This document shows positions 9,145 through 21,297 of a DNA stretch of 64,000 bases, piece by piece. The stretch comes from Oegoconia quadripuncta. Taxonomy: Eukaryota; Arthropoda; Insecta; Lepidoptera; Autostichidae. The stretch covers positions 5,459,001 through 5,523,000 of the forward strand of contig OX438748.1 of assembly GCA_949316235.1 (NCBI GenBank), given 5' to 3'. The translations under genes and the position numbers were made by a program. The notes beneath the pieces are model-generated. The model was not told the origin of the DNA, ran no database searches, and was given only the letters and a program-made list of their open reading frames with translations. Each line of letters begins with the position of its first letter. Position 1 is the first letter of the stretch.

Positions 9145-12100
9145 ATGGTGAGTAAATTTATCAATTTCTATTAGTCTTCCGCTCAATACGCTAAAATTGT
9201 AAATTTCCTAGTTACAATAAAGTCTCAAAGTTCTTTAACATTACAAGGCAAAATTTGCTTGCAAACCCGCTTTTTGTTGAAAACTATGTGAAATATCTGT
9301 TTTAGAAATATTTTGATTCTATCTTTTTAATTAGATTGTGCATTTAAACTGCAAAAAGTTGCTGTGAAATTGTAATACATTAAATAACCTAAACATTTAG
9401 CTTCATTACATTTGTATATGTTTTAGTCGATCCTAGCTTATAACGGAGGCGCAGTGGTTGCGATGAAGGGTAAAGACTGCGTGGCCATAGCTTCAGACAA
9501 GCGTTTTGGCATCCAAGCACAGACTGTGTCCACCAACTTCCCTAAAGTGTACCAAATGGGTCCCACACTCTATGTTGGCCTTCCTGGCTTGGCAACAGAC
9601 ACTCAAACAGTTTTCCAAAGACTCAAATTCAGGTTATACATCTTTTCTTATCTTATTTGTAATTATTAATTTTATGGCAGTGTTGATTTGGTCACAGTGC
9701 GACCTTATTTATTTGTTTTAACATTTTTTTGCCTAAGTATACATGTTAAAGAAAACAAAAGAAGACCAGGACCATATTAAAAAATTTACAAAAGGTGAGA
9801 TCTCTTCCAGCTAACCTCAGTAAGGAGACAATTAATGATACTTTAATGTCAAAATGCAATTTCAATGGGTGGGTATCATCTTATCCCAATCGAGCTTTAC
9901 TAGTTAGATCAGGGTGGTCATAAGAAATTGAATCACATTTTGTATCTGCTAATATTGCACAAAATACTGCAGGAATTCATACCACACATGATGATTTGTG
10001 CTGACCTATCATTCATAACAGGTTAACATGGAATTACATCTACTTTCTCATTATTACTTACACACATGGTATGTCTCGCAAGTATTCCAAAAGTATGGAT
10101 ATTACATTAATTTTTTTTCAGGAATAACATTCCTTCAATTGGTCTCTGTAGTCTTTTAGCAAAGTTGTCCATGGTTCTAAAGGTGGAAGACCTGCTATCT
10201 TTGAAATAAAGATTCTGCTATTTTCATTTTTCATGTGATAAATAGCATTCCCAATGTTTAAATGGTCATCTTTCACTACTGTACTGTTTAAGCCTTCTGC
10301 TTTACAACATAATGAAATCATTAACAGTTTATTACAGAATCTTTATATATGCTCACACTTTACCTTACTCAATATCTCTGTTTCAAGAATGAACCTGTAC
10401 GAATTGAAAGAGAATAGAATGATGAAGCCAAAAACATTCTCAGCAATGCTCTCTAATTTGCTGTATGAGAGGCGATTTGGGCCATACTTCATCGAGCCAG
10501 TCATTGCTGGTCTGGACCCTTATGACAACACACCCTATGTCTGCAACATGGATCTGGTAAGATGATGGACAAACTTAGCATAATGTAATATATTGGGTCT
10601 TTACCTATGAAATTGGAGTTTTTTTTTGTTCGTTGATCATATGTACGAATTCCTACGATTTTCAAAACTATATCCAAATTTGTTTTTTATTTGGAAAATG
10701 GAACATTATTTCAAAGTTTGACATGAAATATTTTTTGAATTTCTGGGCTAAATCACATAATAAAAAAAATTTGAACAGCTCTTTTCATGTGCTTCCCATA
10801 AGCATTTCTTAGATTCGCTGAAACTTTTATAAAATGGTTACTTTTAAAAATTAACGCTGCCTATACTTAACTTAATGTTATCCGATAATACACACAAAGT
10901 TTAACTAAATTTGGATTTGCCGTTCCCAAAAAAAAATCAAAAATGTTTGTATGCAGAAAACAGTCTTAATGAAATTCTTCCTACAAAACGCCAATTTCAT
11001 TAGTTATGGACCTCATACAAAATGCTATTAGCAATATAATTGCAAAAGTATGTATGACTAGCTTTCACATCATTGTGGAGGATTAGGATTTGATTTTTTA
11101 CACATGTTGAAAGGATGGCTTAACAAGGTTTCACAATATCTGATTAAGTTTTCCATACCTTGGTCTTGCAAAACATTAGTATTCATTTATTTGCACAAAT
11201 CTAAAATATATATAATAATAAATATAAAATATTGTAGGAGTGCACATAAAAATATTTGGGTATTGTAAAAAGCAACTAATGGACTGTATACCAAAAGTAT
11301 AAACTTACATCTTACCCCTGACACATGTGCATTTTTGTATATTTGAAAAACTGTGGATATCCCAAACACTTATGTCGGGGATATTTCTTGCCACTTTATT
11401 TGGGATAAAATTCTTGAGTTATGTGTGTATACAGCAGCAGTCAAGACATATCTTTTGTCCAAATTACAGAAGAAAGTTTTGAGAATTACTGATATACCAT
11501 TAATTGTAATTAATTATCAATTGAGTCTTTCAATGTCTCTGATGGCTAGACAAGATACCCAGCAATAGGTGGATGTGCTCGGAGAATGATGATGTCTTCT
11601 TTTCTAGATTGGGTGCCCAAATGAACCCGAGGATTTTGTAGTGTCAGGAACCTGCTCTGAACAGCTCTATGGCATGTGTGAAGCACTGTGGGAACCCAAC
11701 TTACCTGCTGATGAGCTTTTCGAAACTATCTCTCAGGTATGATACAAAACTAGTTATGAAAGTAAACATTCCTATGATAAGTTACTTGACTTCTTGATTC
11801 CGTCTAGCACAATAGAGCTGTAAAGGTTGCAGGGCTTATAGTGGGACATTAAGAACCCTGAGGCTAAAGTAATAAATACATGACCCTTTTTGGAAGAGGC
11901 ATAGTCTAGTTAATCCTCTTGATGTGATCCTAAATGAGAACATAAAAGATTCAATTTCCGTCTTAAGATAACTAAATTAGGGAAGGTTCTACTTCCAGTA
12001 GGATACACTTGGTGGTAGCTGATTACTGTTGTTTTCTGTCATACATATCCTAATCATTTTAAGGCCATCTTCTGTGCCAGATATAACGTAATTAATGCAA

Positions 12101-12889
12101 GAGATCCAGCACATTAGGGAACATGAAAATATTTTCATGAGGTATACACCTTTAGTGGTAGGCAACTGTACTGTAAGAGTCTACTGTACTGTGAATACCA
12201 GTGGATGCAATGGAATTGAGAAGGCCTCCTCTATTGTGCAAGTCTATCACAGCCATGTCATACTGTAGCCCCAAGAGCTGCTTGCCTGTCACAGGCACGA
12301 AACACATGACATATCAAGGTGTTCAAATAATGAGGGATATACATCTTCAACTAGCTCCCAAAAATTATAAAGCAGAATTTGCAACTTTAAAAAAAAAATA
12401 ACAATTATCCTGTGGATTTTCTTGCGCCGCTTCTTTTCCCACAGATGATTTCCCTTTCCAAAGTGGTGGTATCTACGACATATTGTTTATTGTACATCAA
12501 CGTACTTACAGCATATCCAACATTAAGATACAAGTTTTTTTCCTAATATGTTCGCTGCTGAATATTAGTGGCGTTATGTTTACAGTCTTAAAATGACGAT
12601 TTGAATGAATCGTTAAATTGTAGGTGTTCACGATAATGTGACCACTTTGCTCATTTTGTGACATATTTAGATATTTGGTTATCTTAACGCTGATTACATA
12701 AAAACTTGATTGCTATGGAGGCCTTTGCACAACAGTGAAACTTTGGGTTTCTAATAATAATAATAATTGTTATATCAGGCGCTGGTGAATGCTGCGGATC
12801 GAGACGCTATCTCCGGTTGGGGCGCCGTCGTGTATATCATAGAGAAGGACAAGATCACGGAGAAACACGTCAAGACCAGGATGGATTAG
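9145..12889 (+). CDS. PSMB3: proteasome subunit beta type-3, complete, five exons
   Basis: Non-catalytic beta-3 subunit of the 20S proteasome core. Predicted exons: 9145-9147 (only the ATG, followed by the donor GTGAGT), 9427-9632, 10388-10556, 11608-11736 and 12779-12889. Every junction has GT and AG, and the phases join without a break to 205 residues, the family's usual length. Conserved stretches are [15 protein letters not shown] at the N-terminus (no catalytic Thr, as expected for beta-3), [54 protein letters not shown] and [16 protein letters not shown] text (here [13 protein letters not shown]) near the end; the last residues are KTRMD. AATAAA at 12925-12930 follows the stop by 35 nt. 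Introns hold a LINE 3' end (about 9748-9840), a MITE (10594-11013) and an antisense open frame (10118-10321). The next gene, PIP4K, converges on it. Confidence 0.95.
9748..9840 (-). repeat. LINE-type 3' end fragment (TCTCTTCCAG family)
   Basis: AGATCTCTTCCAGCTAACCT resembles the segments at 28674 and 56668, which belong to 5'-truncated LINE 3' ends. Weakly preserved; in PSMB3 intron 2. Confidence 0.4.
10118..10330 (-). CDS. possible small gene or gene fragment nested antisense in PSMB3 intron 2
   Basis: An open frame of about 70 codons on the minus strand, with the first Met at 10321 and the stop at 10118. Its composition looks protein-like ([19 protein letters not shown], then [18 protein letters not shown] at the C-terminal end) and is not simply AT-rich noise. 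An in-frame stop lies just upstream, so the frame either starts at 10321 or follows a splice acceptor near 10333. I do not recognise the family, no polyadenylation signal is close, and the frame could equally be an exon or transposon relic. Confidence 0.25.
   Translation of the reverse strand, partial: KLLMISLCCKAEGLNSTVVKDDHLNIGNAIYHMKNENSRIFISKIAGLPPLEPWTTLLKDYRDQLKECYS
10594..11013. mobile_element. MITE with GGTCCTTACC-type termini, copy 1
   Basis: Left end GGGTCTTTACCTATGAAATT and right end AATTTCATTAGTTATGGACC are imperfect inverted repeats. The interior matches the sequence at 51490-51895 in reverse. In PSMB3 intron 3. Confidence 0.65.
11545..11595 (+). repeat. short LINE tail of the GATGATG-ending type
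   Basis: ACCCAGCAATAGGTGGATGT and GAATGATGATG resemble the ends of truncated LINEs at 31470 and 53700. It ends 13 nt before PSMB3 exon 4, so it forms part of the splice-acceptor region. Confidence 0.4.
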
Positions 12890-14205
12890 TATTGTAGCAT
12901 ATGTTGGGGAGTAAAGATTTTATTAATAAAACATTTCAAAACCTATGGACTTACTCGTTCAATTCCCCCCACCCCCGAGCTTTCTCATCTATGTTCTAGG
13001 TTCAAATCACAGCTCGACCGTCAACTACAGGTATTATGGAAGACCCTGTGATTTCATACATCAGTTTTTATTTTATATCAGATTTGTTTTAGGAGGGTTT
13101 TTTCTAATAAGAAAATATTACCCTCATAGGCATTGCAAAGAGAGGTTAATCAACTACCTTAATGTCTACGTTTTTCTGCTACTCTGGCTAATTTGTAAAG
13201 AGCTTTGGCCTTGTCTGAAGTGGGAAAGGCCAAAATACTATTACACATACCTACTTCACAAGTCTAATTTACTAAGATAAAAAATTGATTTGCAGGGCAC
13301 TTTTGGAATCTGACAAAATGACAAACTTATCATAATTAATGGAACTTGTGTACGAAATAGCCTCAGATATTGCAATCAACTCTGCGCTCATTATAGATAT
13401 ATTACATTCTCATACATCAGTTACTACACGTAACCATCGCACTTCGGACTGTGTTTTGAACCTTAAGCCTATGAGATATAAATCTCACTGGGACACCATA
13501 GCGGCGCCTCCGGTCGCGCAACCGTGTCTTGCGCTACCAAACACGAATTACAAAAGAGTCGTTACTGTCCTACACATATGACGTAAAAGGCGCAACTGCA
13601 CTAGAAGCATGACAGAATAAACGTCATATAATATTTGTGCTGCTCATTCGCTTGGACAAAATATACACCTGTCCCACTTTCCTGTCGCGTCAAGCGCGAC
13701 AAAAGCCGTCATGCTACGAAGGCTTGTTGCGGATACCCTCCATAGAGGGGTATCGACCTAGGCCTAGACCTAGTTATCAATCAATCATTTATTGTTCTCC
13801 ACATTATTATAGCATTATTGTACAGTAGAGTTAAATGTAGCTAGGGACTATCATTCTATGTGGAGACTGGTGCCTGAACTAGGAAAACCTGTATCTCAGG
13901 TAACCAGGTCGCCACCCAACGACCTATCGTATCGGTATCGTATAACCCAAGTTATATGATATAACAAAAGCTCTTATCTTAAGGTAAACAGATGGAGCAG
14001 TATTTATCAAAATAAGCTGTCAGAGATTTGACGCGGGCGCGGCATCACCGGCGTTTCGCAGACGAGAGGCTTTAATATGATACCGCTGTTCCTATAATTA
14101 TTGAACAGTAAAGGAAATCTTAAAATCATGGACAGACTTAATTATAACTGAACTAGTGGGAATAGAGGATATAAGCGACCAACAATATAGGGTTAACGAA
14201 TATAT

Positions 14206-14450
14206 CACGGGTTCGATCCCCAGCGGGGTAGTACTCGGTTTGGTCGGTAGTAGGTCATTTTAAAATGTCCGCCCGGCTAGCTACCACCATTTTATCTAAG
14301 TCTGCCGCCAAACAAGCAATGTTAATAGCATTGTGTTCTGGTTGTCAGAGATGAGATAACCAGTCCCCCAAATAGGATGAGGTCTCAGAGTCAGTACGCT
14401 TCCACCTTCGGCCTTATCTTCACTTAACAGTGTGATTGAGGTCAAGTTCT
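14206..14450 (+). repeat. SINE family C, 5'-truncated
   Basis: Begins inside the B box (ACGGGTTCGATCCCCAGCGG) and runs to GTGATTGAGGTCAAGTTC; no poly-A. Confidence 0.85.
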
Positions 14451-14750
14451 AAATAAGTTCAACTATAGGGCTCCTGTAAGATCGAGTTTTTTAATAAGTT
14501 ATTTATTTTAGAAAATAGCTTAACCGATTTCCATCAAACATAGCTAAGAATCAACTCACAAACACCAACTTCGAAAATAATAAAGTCGTGTTCAAATCGG
14601 TTCAGCCGTTTTGGTGCTACAATACCAGACAGACATAGGCTATAACGTCTTTTTGCGTAGGGGGTTAAAACTTGTCCAGTCCAGTGGAGTATCCCAGTAC
14701 GACTTAAATGGAGTACAAACGGCACGACTAGAAGCCTGCTATCTCCTGAG

Positions 14751-15266
14751 GCGATATTACACGATTCAACCAAAGGCGCAGAAGTGAAAGATGATGCTAT
14801 TTAGGTGAATATAAATTGAAGTATTCAATTCACATTGCTCAAGAGATGTCTTCGAAGCAGCTTGTATGCTTGGGAATTTCTTGTGAAACCGGTTTTGTAA
14901 TTCCACAGGCAAGAATACTTCTTAAAATGTTCTAAGAGCAAAGGTATGTGTGGTATGCTATTCTTTCCATTTTAAAATATTTTTTTTGTATTTGTTATTG
15001 TCCCCTTTTGACGTCTTTCTCTACTCTGCGGCGATCGAGATTAAACAAGAAGTGAATCGTTAAATTCTCGTGTATACACGTTCAACTCTCATTCAATTGC
15101 GTTGAACGATGAATGGCAAAAGTGAAAATGTTGAGCAAGCTCAATTCTTTCAACGCGGTTGAACACGATTGAACATTGACATTGAATGATTCACTTTTAT
15201 GTTTCCATGAATCAATTTGGTTGCTTCATCCAAATTGAAAGGCAGAAGTAAACCGTGTAATATCGC
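14751..15266. mobile_element. MITE with GCGATATTACACG termini
   Basis: Left end GCGATATTACACGATTCAAC, right end the inverted form of GCGATATTACACGGTTTAC. The subterminal parts also mirror each other (GGCGCAGAAGTGAAA and the reverse of GGCAGAAGTAAACC). The interior has several TTGAAC/GTTGAA blocks. Between PSMB3 and PIP4K. Confidence 0.6.
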
Positions 15267-17345
15267 ATTTATAGTAAGCTTTTCTTTCGTATTATTATTG
15301 TTAAACTACGTCATGCTAGCTAGGTAGTATCCCGAATTGAGGTGACAGAAAAAAAACAACAAAATAATGCAGAAACTTTATAAACCGAATATTTAAAAAA
15401 TTAAGTTATAATTTTTCATACACATTTTTTGTCTTTACAAGATTATTTAGGAGACTAGAGAATTAACATTTCGATTGTGTTGCGTACGTGTCATATCGTC
15501 TGTTCGTAGCAAAGCTATCGTGTCGTTACAATAATAATATTATACGCCTTACGACAAAGGGCTTGTGGCTTCAACCGTCACCGTTAACAAAAATAAATCC
15601 TATTCAACTAAACCTTACGTTATTGACGTAAACAATGGCAACACATATGACATATTTGAATCATTTCATGACTACCACGTTATTCAGGAATCTACGTTGA
15701 CACATTTGTGGATTGGTTAATAAAGAAAATATTTTTCCATCACTCCAGAAATACCCTATTACGAAAAAGAATGACTATTGAACTCTTACATTGATAAAAA
15801 ACACATTGAAAACGTGTGGAAATTTAGATTTCCCGTCAACATGAAAATGGATTACACAGGAGTGATCAGACTTTTATAAATCTAAAGTAAAAATTATTAC
15901 CTAAACATAAACAATATCTATCACAAAATGTATCTTTTGAAAACATACAAGGTTTTTAATTTCAGAATGGACAAAGAAAAAATACTGATTTTCATTTTAC
16001 ATAAATTACATAATGTAAATGGTGTCCTCGATAGTCGGAAGGTAAAAAAGGATTGTGGAAAATGTTAAACATTAGTTTAATTCCGCTAGACCATACGACT
16101 AAGCTTATTCTACCATCTCAGTGTTCTAACAATCATTGCAAAGCTCATTCATTACACTTTCAATTGTTGCGATCCTGTGTTGACGCCATTCCAAACCACG
16201 GAGATGATAAAATATAGACAAGACAAAGTAGAAAAATCTTTTCAATTTTTTTTTCACAGAATAAATCACAATTACCATAACAATCCAAGTCTTAATTCGA
16301 AATAGAATAATAAATAACAAAATCTTACACCATAATATTTTTAAATACTACTCTAGACAGAAACTAAGCGAACTAGGTAATATTGGCAAAAATGTTAATT
16401 GTTTTCGCACATCAAATCCTCCGAACCCAAGGCGGCGAAGACAGTATCTGACCGTTTGTTCCCAATATATTAAAATGTACCGCACATATCAGGATAGTAT
16501 CGCGGCCCTCATATTTGAACCAAATTTAAGAACAATGTATTTTTAAAACTTTTAAAAAATATCCATCCGTGAAACATTATCAGCTTCAAGTTTTATATAT
16601 GATATTAATTTGTAAGGCATTTACACACATTTTCCATTGATATGTCTCGCATTGCGATGGCCTTGTACGATGCGAATGAACCAGAAAAAGAATACCTTCG
16701 CTCCACTTGTACTTATGCATTATTTTATACCGGGTTCTTAAGTGATCAGATCAATCAACATTAGTGTCCGATCAGACACTGCTTTCCCCATCACAGCAAT
16801 TGATAAAAGTTTCCCTTGACCACGAACAGAATCCTCAAACCAGAATTACTCGATGTGTTCCTTCGAGATGTTAAAATTGAGATGTTTCATTCAGTACGTT
16901 GTCATGCGAAATGTTATCCGTTGCATATTAATATTGTTTCTATTTAATTTGTTACAAAAATGTACTATCTTTAGTATACAACAGCCGTAAACCGTCTATC
17001 AAATATCTTACGACGAATCTGTGATTAACATATCCATCAGCCAATTTTTTAGTCCGAATGATATTTAACATTTTAATTATTTATTTGTCAGTATTAAACT
17101 ACGCGATAGCGGTACGTTATAAAAGCTAGTAACAAGATATGAAACAAAATGCTATTGCAAAATGTGCTCTTAAATATTTAAATATCAGTTCGAGTGAGAA
17201 ACAGATGCGTTCGATGTAGCGAGACCGGCCGAGTATCCATTAAGTCCGCAAGGCTAGTCGTGACAATTGTTTACTTTATGAAGAACTAAATTCATTGTGT
17301 AAGAAATTGGAATTTAAAATGTGTCAAACAGAGCATCGCAATTAA

Positions 17346-17505
17346 GGCCATATTACACGGTTCAACCAAATTGAATCACTTTGGTTGAAAGGCGCAGAAG
17401 TCAAAGGTAATTCTATTGACATTGTACGATTCACTTTCATGTTCACATGATACAATTTGGTTGCTTCATCCAAATCGAAAGGCAGAAGTGAACCGTATAA
17501 TATCT
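17346..17505. mobile_element. MITE of the TATTACACGGTTC family, short copy
   Basis: Left GGCCATATTACACGGTTCAA and right AAGTGAACCGTATAATATC are inverted repeats related to the element at 14751-15266. About 160 bp, so much of the interior is absent. Confidence 0.6.
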
Positions 17506-18597
17506 TTATAATACCTTTAGTATAAAAGATTTTTGTCTTCTAAAATAAATAAATGTCACGCTTTAAACCTTGCATAGACAACTATTGTCCGCGATTCGCC
17601 GAATATTACTCGTAAGTTTTCCACGGACAATCTTTACAGCATGATTTTCAGTTGATTTCAACTATACAAAACAATATTTATTATTAGACAATAATTCAAG
17701 TACAATATCTGATTAGTTACACAACAAGTTGTTTTACATACGAAACGTATCAGTCGAGTCTAGAGTTGAAACAACCGCGGCCTACTGCGATGTCAGTGAG
17801 AAACATTCGCATGCGAAAGCGAATATTATAGAAAATTGATAACGACAAACAGGTTAGACCTGACCAATGTATCGCCAATATCATACATTAATACCAAACA
17901 TTACGAACCCCTTACTACTTTAAAACATTATTATTTATATGCGTTTTTAAGCATCGACGTTCTTACACTTACCGTATGGAACTCGTCTATGACAAGAATA
18001 ACAACATTGCGCGATGCCTCTTCTAGTACTGTCGTGTCTAAACAAACTACCGTTTATAATACATCACCCTGTGAATTCCATTTTGTCTAATTTGTTTTTC
18101 TAACGCAATTGTCATTGGCGTATCATTCTTAGAATTTATGAGATATTTAACACCAGTAAACATTATTGAACGACAAGAGATAGAAGCGTTGCGTCTCTTT
18201 CATTTGCTTTAAGCATGGACGAGATAACAGGCTTCTATTTCGTCCCGTTCTAAAGCATTCGCGGGTTATGCTAGTCCCGCTAATGTGAGTTAACTCATTA
18301 TCTGAGATTTCGATCATATAAAGGCCTTGCCTAACTTCTTAATACACCAATGAAAACCGCTTGGAAAATTTAATCAGTCTAATGAGACTCTAGCAGAACT
18401 AAATGAGTACTACGTAAGAACTACAGAGAGAACGTGTGATTATTAATCTGATTAGTATAAAAACTTACGAACAGTGTTACGTACTTGTAGTAACGGTCAT
18501 CGATTTTAGTTTAATTAGAATCGAAGCTATAATAAGATGTGACCATTTTCAGGAAAAAATAATGCATAATTTGAAAGTGGACTGGATAACAATAATA

Positions 18598-18835
18598 AGT
18601 AAATATCATTGAACACACAGCGTCATCTAGTTCCACACTAAGCAACTACGCTTGAATTGTGGGTACAAGATGATTGATTTACTAAACAAGTACAACAAAC
18701 AATTGTAAATTAAAGCATCGATAACTCGGGTACACGTGTCTGTATTCATCATACAAAGATATGCCCCTAGGGATGAACCCGCGACCTTTTGCTATTGTTA
18801 GCATTTCTTACCACTACACCAAACAGGTCGTCGAA
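18598..18835 (-). repeat. tRNA-derived SINE, subfamily B
   Basis: Full-length but degraded minus-strand copy; the head (reverse of ACTACACCAAACAGGTCGTC) ends at 18835. In the PSMB3-PIP4K intergenic region. Confidence 0.8.
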
Positions 18836-19439
18836 TTTTTTGAATAAAATACACATGTCAAAATGAGTTATTATACGTAGTATTAAATGTAAAATGGCGT
18901 ATTTATTGATAGAATTTAATATTCCACTTATAACTACACAATATCTTTTTCCTGCGAATAAAATCATGTTCTACAGAACTGCTAAGAGTTGACGTGAACT
19001 CACAATATTTAAATAATTATTTGGGATCACAACAGTTAATATTATAATAGAAAAAGCTTGTTTAATAGACGTTTTAATTGACGTATAATGTATTATTGAC
19101 TTCAAATATTAAGTCTTGTGTACCTAACGTTCAAAACTCTCGCAGACACCAATCGACTGACATTCAGGAATCAATCAGTTTAGATATGCTTCGACTCTGT
19201 GAGAAGAAGACCGTAGTCTGATTTACGCTCAGTGTATTTTATCCTTTTTATGAAACGCATAGATCAATATCTAATGATATTACCACGCATATTTCGACTA
19301 ACCTCATGTCCATACGAGAGCTAAACACCCACGTGCCTAAATGGCGATTTTCGGACAAACAAGATGTTCTCATACGCATGTTTTGCGTATGAGAATTTGA
19401 TCTCTATTGAAAGCCATTTATTCGTATATTCCATCCGTA

Positions 19440-19560
19440 ATTCCCTATCTCTCTTCGATTTAAGAGTTATGCTCTTGTCGGTGGAGTCTTTTCCACACTT
19501 CGCTACATTCCGCCTATTCTTCGACTTCCTGATATGTCGTATTATCTTTCTCTATCTACA
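19440..19560 (+). repeat. dispersed repeat sharing TTAAGAG-TATGCTCTTGTC with 53198
   Basis: GATTTAAGAGTTATGCTCTT, GTCGGTGGAGTC and TTCCACACTT recur at 53203-53245. Probably a retroelement fragment of unknown type. Confidence 0.4.
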
Positions 19561-19614
19561 GATCTAAAATACAAAGAATGACTTTTCATTACAGATATCA
19601 CAGTTCTCACGAAA

Positions 19615-19806
19615 TATTAGATAAATATCCTTGGACATACACACATCGCCATCTAGTTCCATACCAAGCAACTAAACTTGTATTATGGATACGGGATGGT
19701 TGACAAACTACACAAATACTTTTTTTTTTGTTATAAATCAAAACATCCATAAATCCGCGACCTTTTAGTATTAACTTTACTAACCATTTCACTAAACAGG
19801 TCGTCA
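19615..19806 (-). repeat. tRNA-derived SINE, subfamily B, internally deleted
   Basis: The minus-strand copy keeps the 3' part (reverse of CACATCGCCATCTAGTTCCA) and the A-box end, but the B-box side is partly deleted around 19745-19760. Confidence 0.75.
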
Positions 19807-20062
19807 AACATTTTCCTTGTGAGATGCATCTCGAGTATCCGAAATTCGCTCCCCTGTTGCTTGCATGGAATTTAACATTTCCCGATCGTTGTCAAAACTT
19901 CTACACACCTCATAACACTCCCAATTTACTGTATGTTCACGCCAATCTAGCATTCGGCTGACATTTAGATAAGATTCTATGCAACCTGACTCTCATGCTT
20001 CGACCACGTAAATAAACTAGATAACGAGTTTTAGTTTGAATGGTGGTGCATTACAACCAAGC

Positions 20063-20263
20063 AGGGCCCTAATTCCGCTAAAATTTTAGTTCGACTTCGC
20101 TTCGATAACAGCAGCAGATTGTGTGACAGGTGTTGGTTGTATAAATCCATTTTTCTGTCTTTCGTCAAGTAATTTGAAAACCACTAGTATCTTTCACAAT
20201 CTACTGCCATTGTATCGATATCGAAGCTAAAGTACTCTAAAATTTTAGCAGAATTAAGGCCTT
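20063..20263. mobile_element. MITE with AGGGCCCTAATTC termini
   Basis: Left AGGGCCCTAATTCCGCTAAA and right ATTTTAGCAGAATTAAGGCC are inverted repeats over about 25 bp with few mismatches. About 200 bp in total. In the PSMB3-PIP4K intergenic region. Confidence 0.6.
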
Positions 20264-20495
20264 GATTTCAATGAGACCGAGCTCATGTCAAAGTGAACAG
20301 ACAAAACGATATAAGGTATTGCGCGTGGGAAAAGGCTGCCATCATAATTTTATTTTATTTCGTTTGTGATCGAAGCTCCCATGTATCACAATGTTACAAG
20401 GACTTATGTAGTAGTTGAGCCTTTGAATCTCAAATCGAATAGGATAGATAAATTCATGTTATCGCGGCGAAAACGCGATGGCAATAATAATACTG

Positions 20496-20906
20496 ACCGA
20501 GTGTAGATTCCTATGTGAAATATAGATGCTAAGCGTGTCATTCACAGGCCCGAGGGTGATATTGATAAGTCAATATACTCACTTACTTAAAAATTTTGTC
20601 TGTTTTTACTTACTCTTATTACTGTGTAATACATATTTATACCTGTTTGTGTCATGAGATGGATTTTTATATGGCTTTTTATATCGTGCTCTTCAAGCAC
20701 AATAAACTCTGCCAATGATAACGTAGGTAGAGGAAAAATCACGGGGGATGACCGGTTTCGAGAAGAGATGTATTAATTTGGTCGGTTATTCATTTCTCGA
20801 TGAAATGGGCTTAAATAAAATTTTTCATCAATATTACCCTCAATTTTACGCATAACACGCTTTGATGCCATTGTTATCTCATGTAGGAATCTACACTCGG
20901 TCAAAT
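20496..20906. mobile_element. candidate MITE with TGACCGAGTGTAG termini
   Basis: TGACCGAGTGTAGATTCCTA at the left and TAGGAATCTACACTCGGTCA at the right are inverted repeats about 410 bp apart. No clear target duplication. Confidence 0.5.
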
Positions 20907-21297
20907 CGATATAGCGCGAAATAATGTAATATGGATCCGTGCACTAATCACGTGAAACGCAACAGCCCGTTTTTCATTTACTAATAATTATTTGCAAGCG
21001 TTACAAAATCGATAATTGTCAGAGAACAACGCGCTGCGTCCCGTCAAATGTGTACGTAGCTGTAAATTTGAAAGTCCAACTTTCCAATCATTATCCCCAT
21101 TCTCGCCGCAAAAGTATGAATTCGTCTACCCGTTCTGAACTGGTTTTAAATCGATAACACGACTTTAGTATGGTAGTAATACGGATCTTAGCTTAGAACT
21201 CGACTTAACACTCGGTCATCAATAGAAAATAGTTACAATACAAGTAAAAATAACAGTGCAGAGTACTAAAAGAAGCATCGTATCGTACGCGAGACGC

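Larger units (their letters stand above)
12931..21297. other. tail-to-tail intergenic region, PSMB3 to PIP4K
   Basis: About 8.4 kb without a convincing gene. It contains SINEs (14206, 18598, 19615), MITEs (14751, 17346, 20063, 20496) and probably the PIP4K 3'UTR of unknown length at its right side. Long repeat-poor blocks at 15280-17340 and 17520-18590 could be 3'UTR, but no polyadenylation site could be chosen with confidence. Confidence 0.5.
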
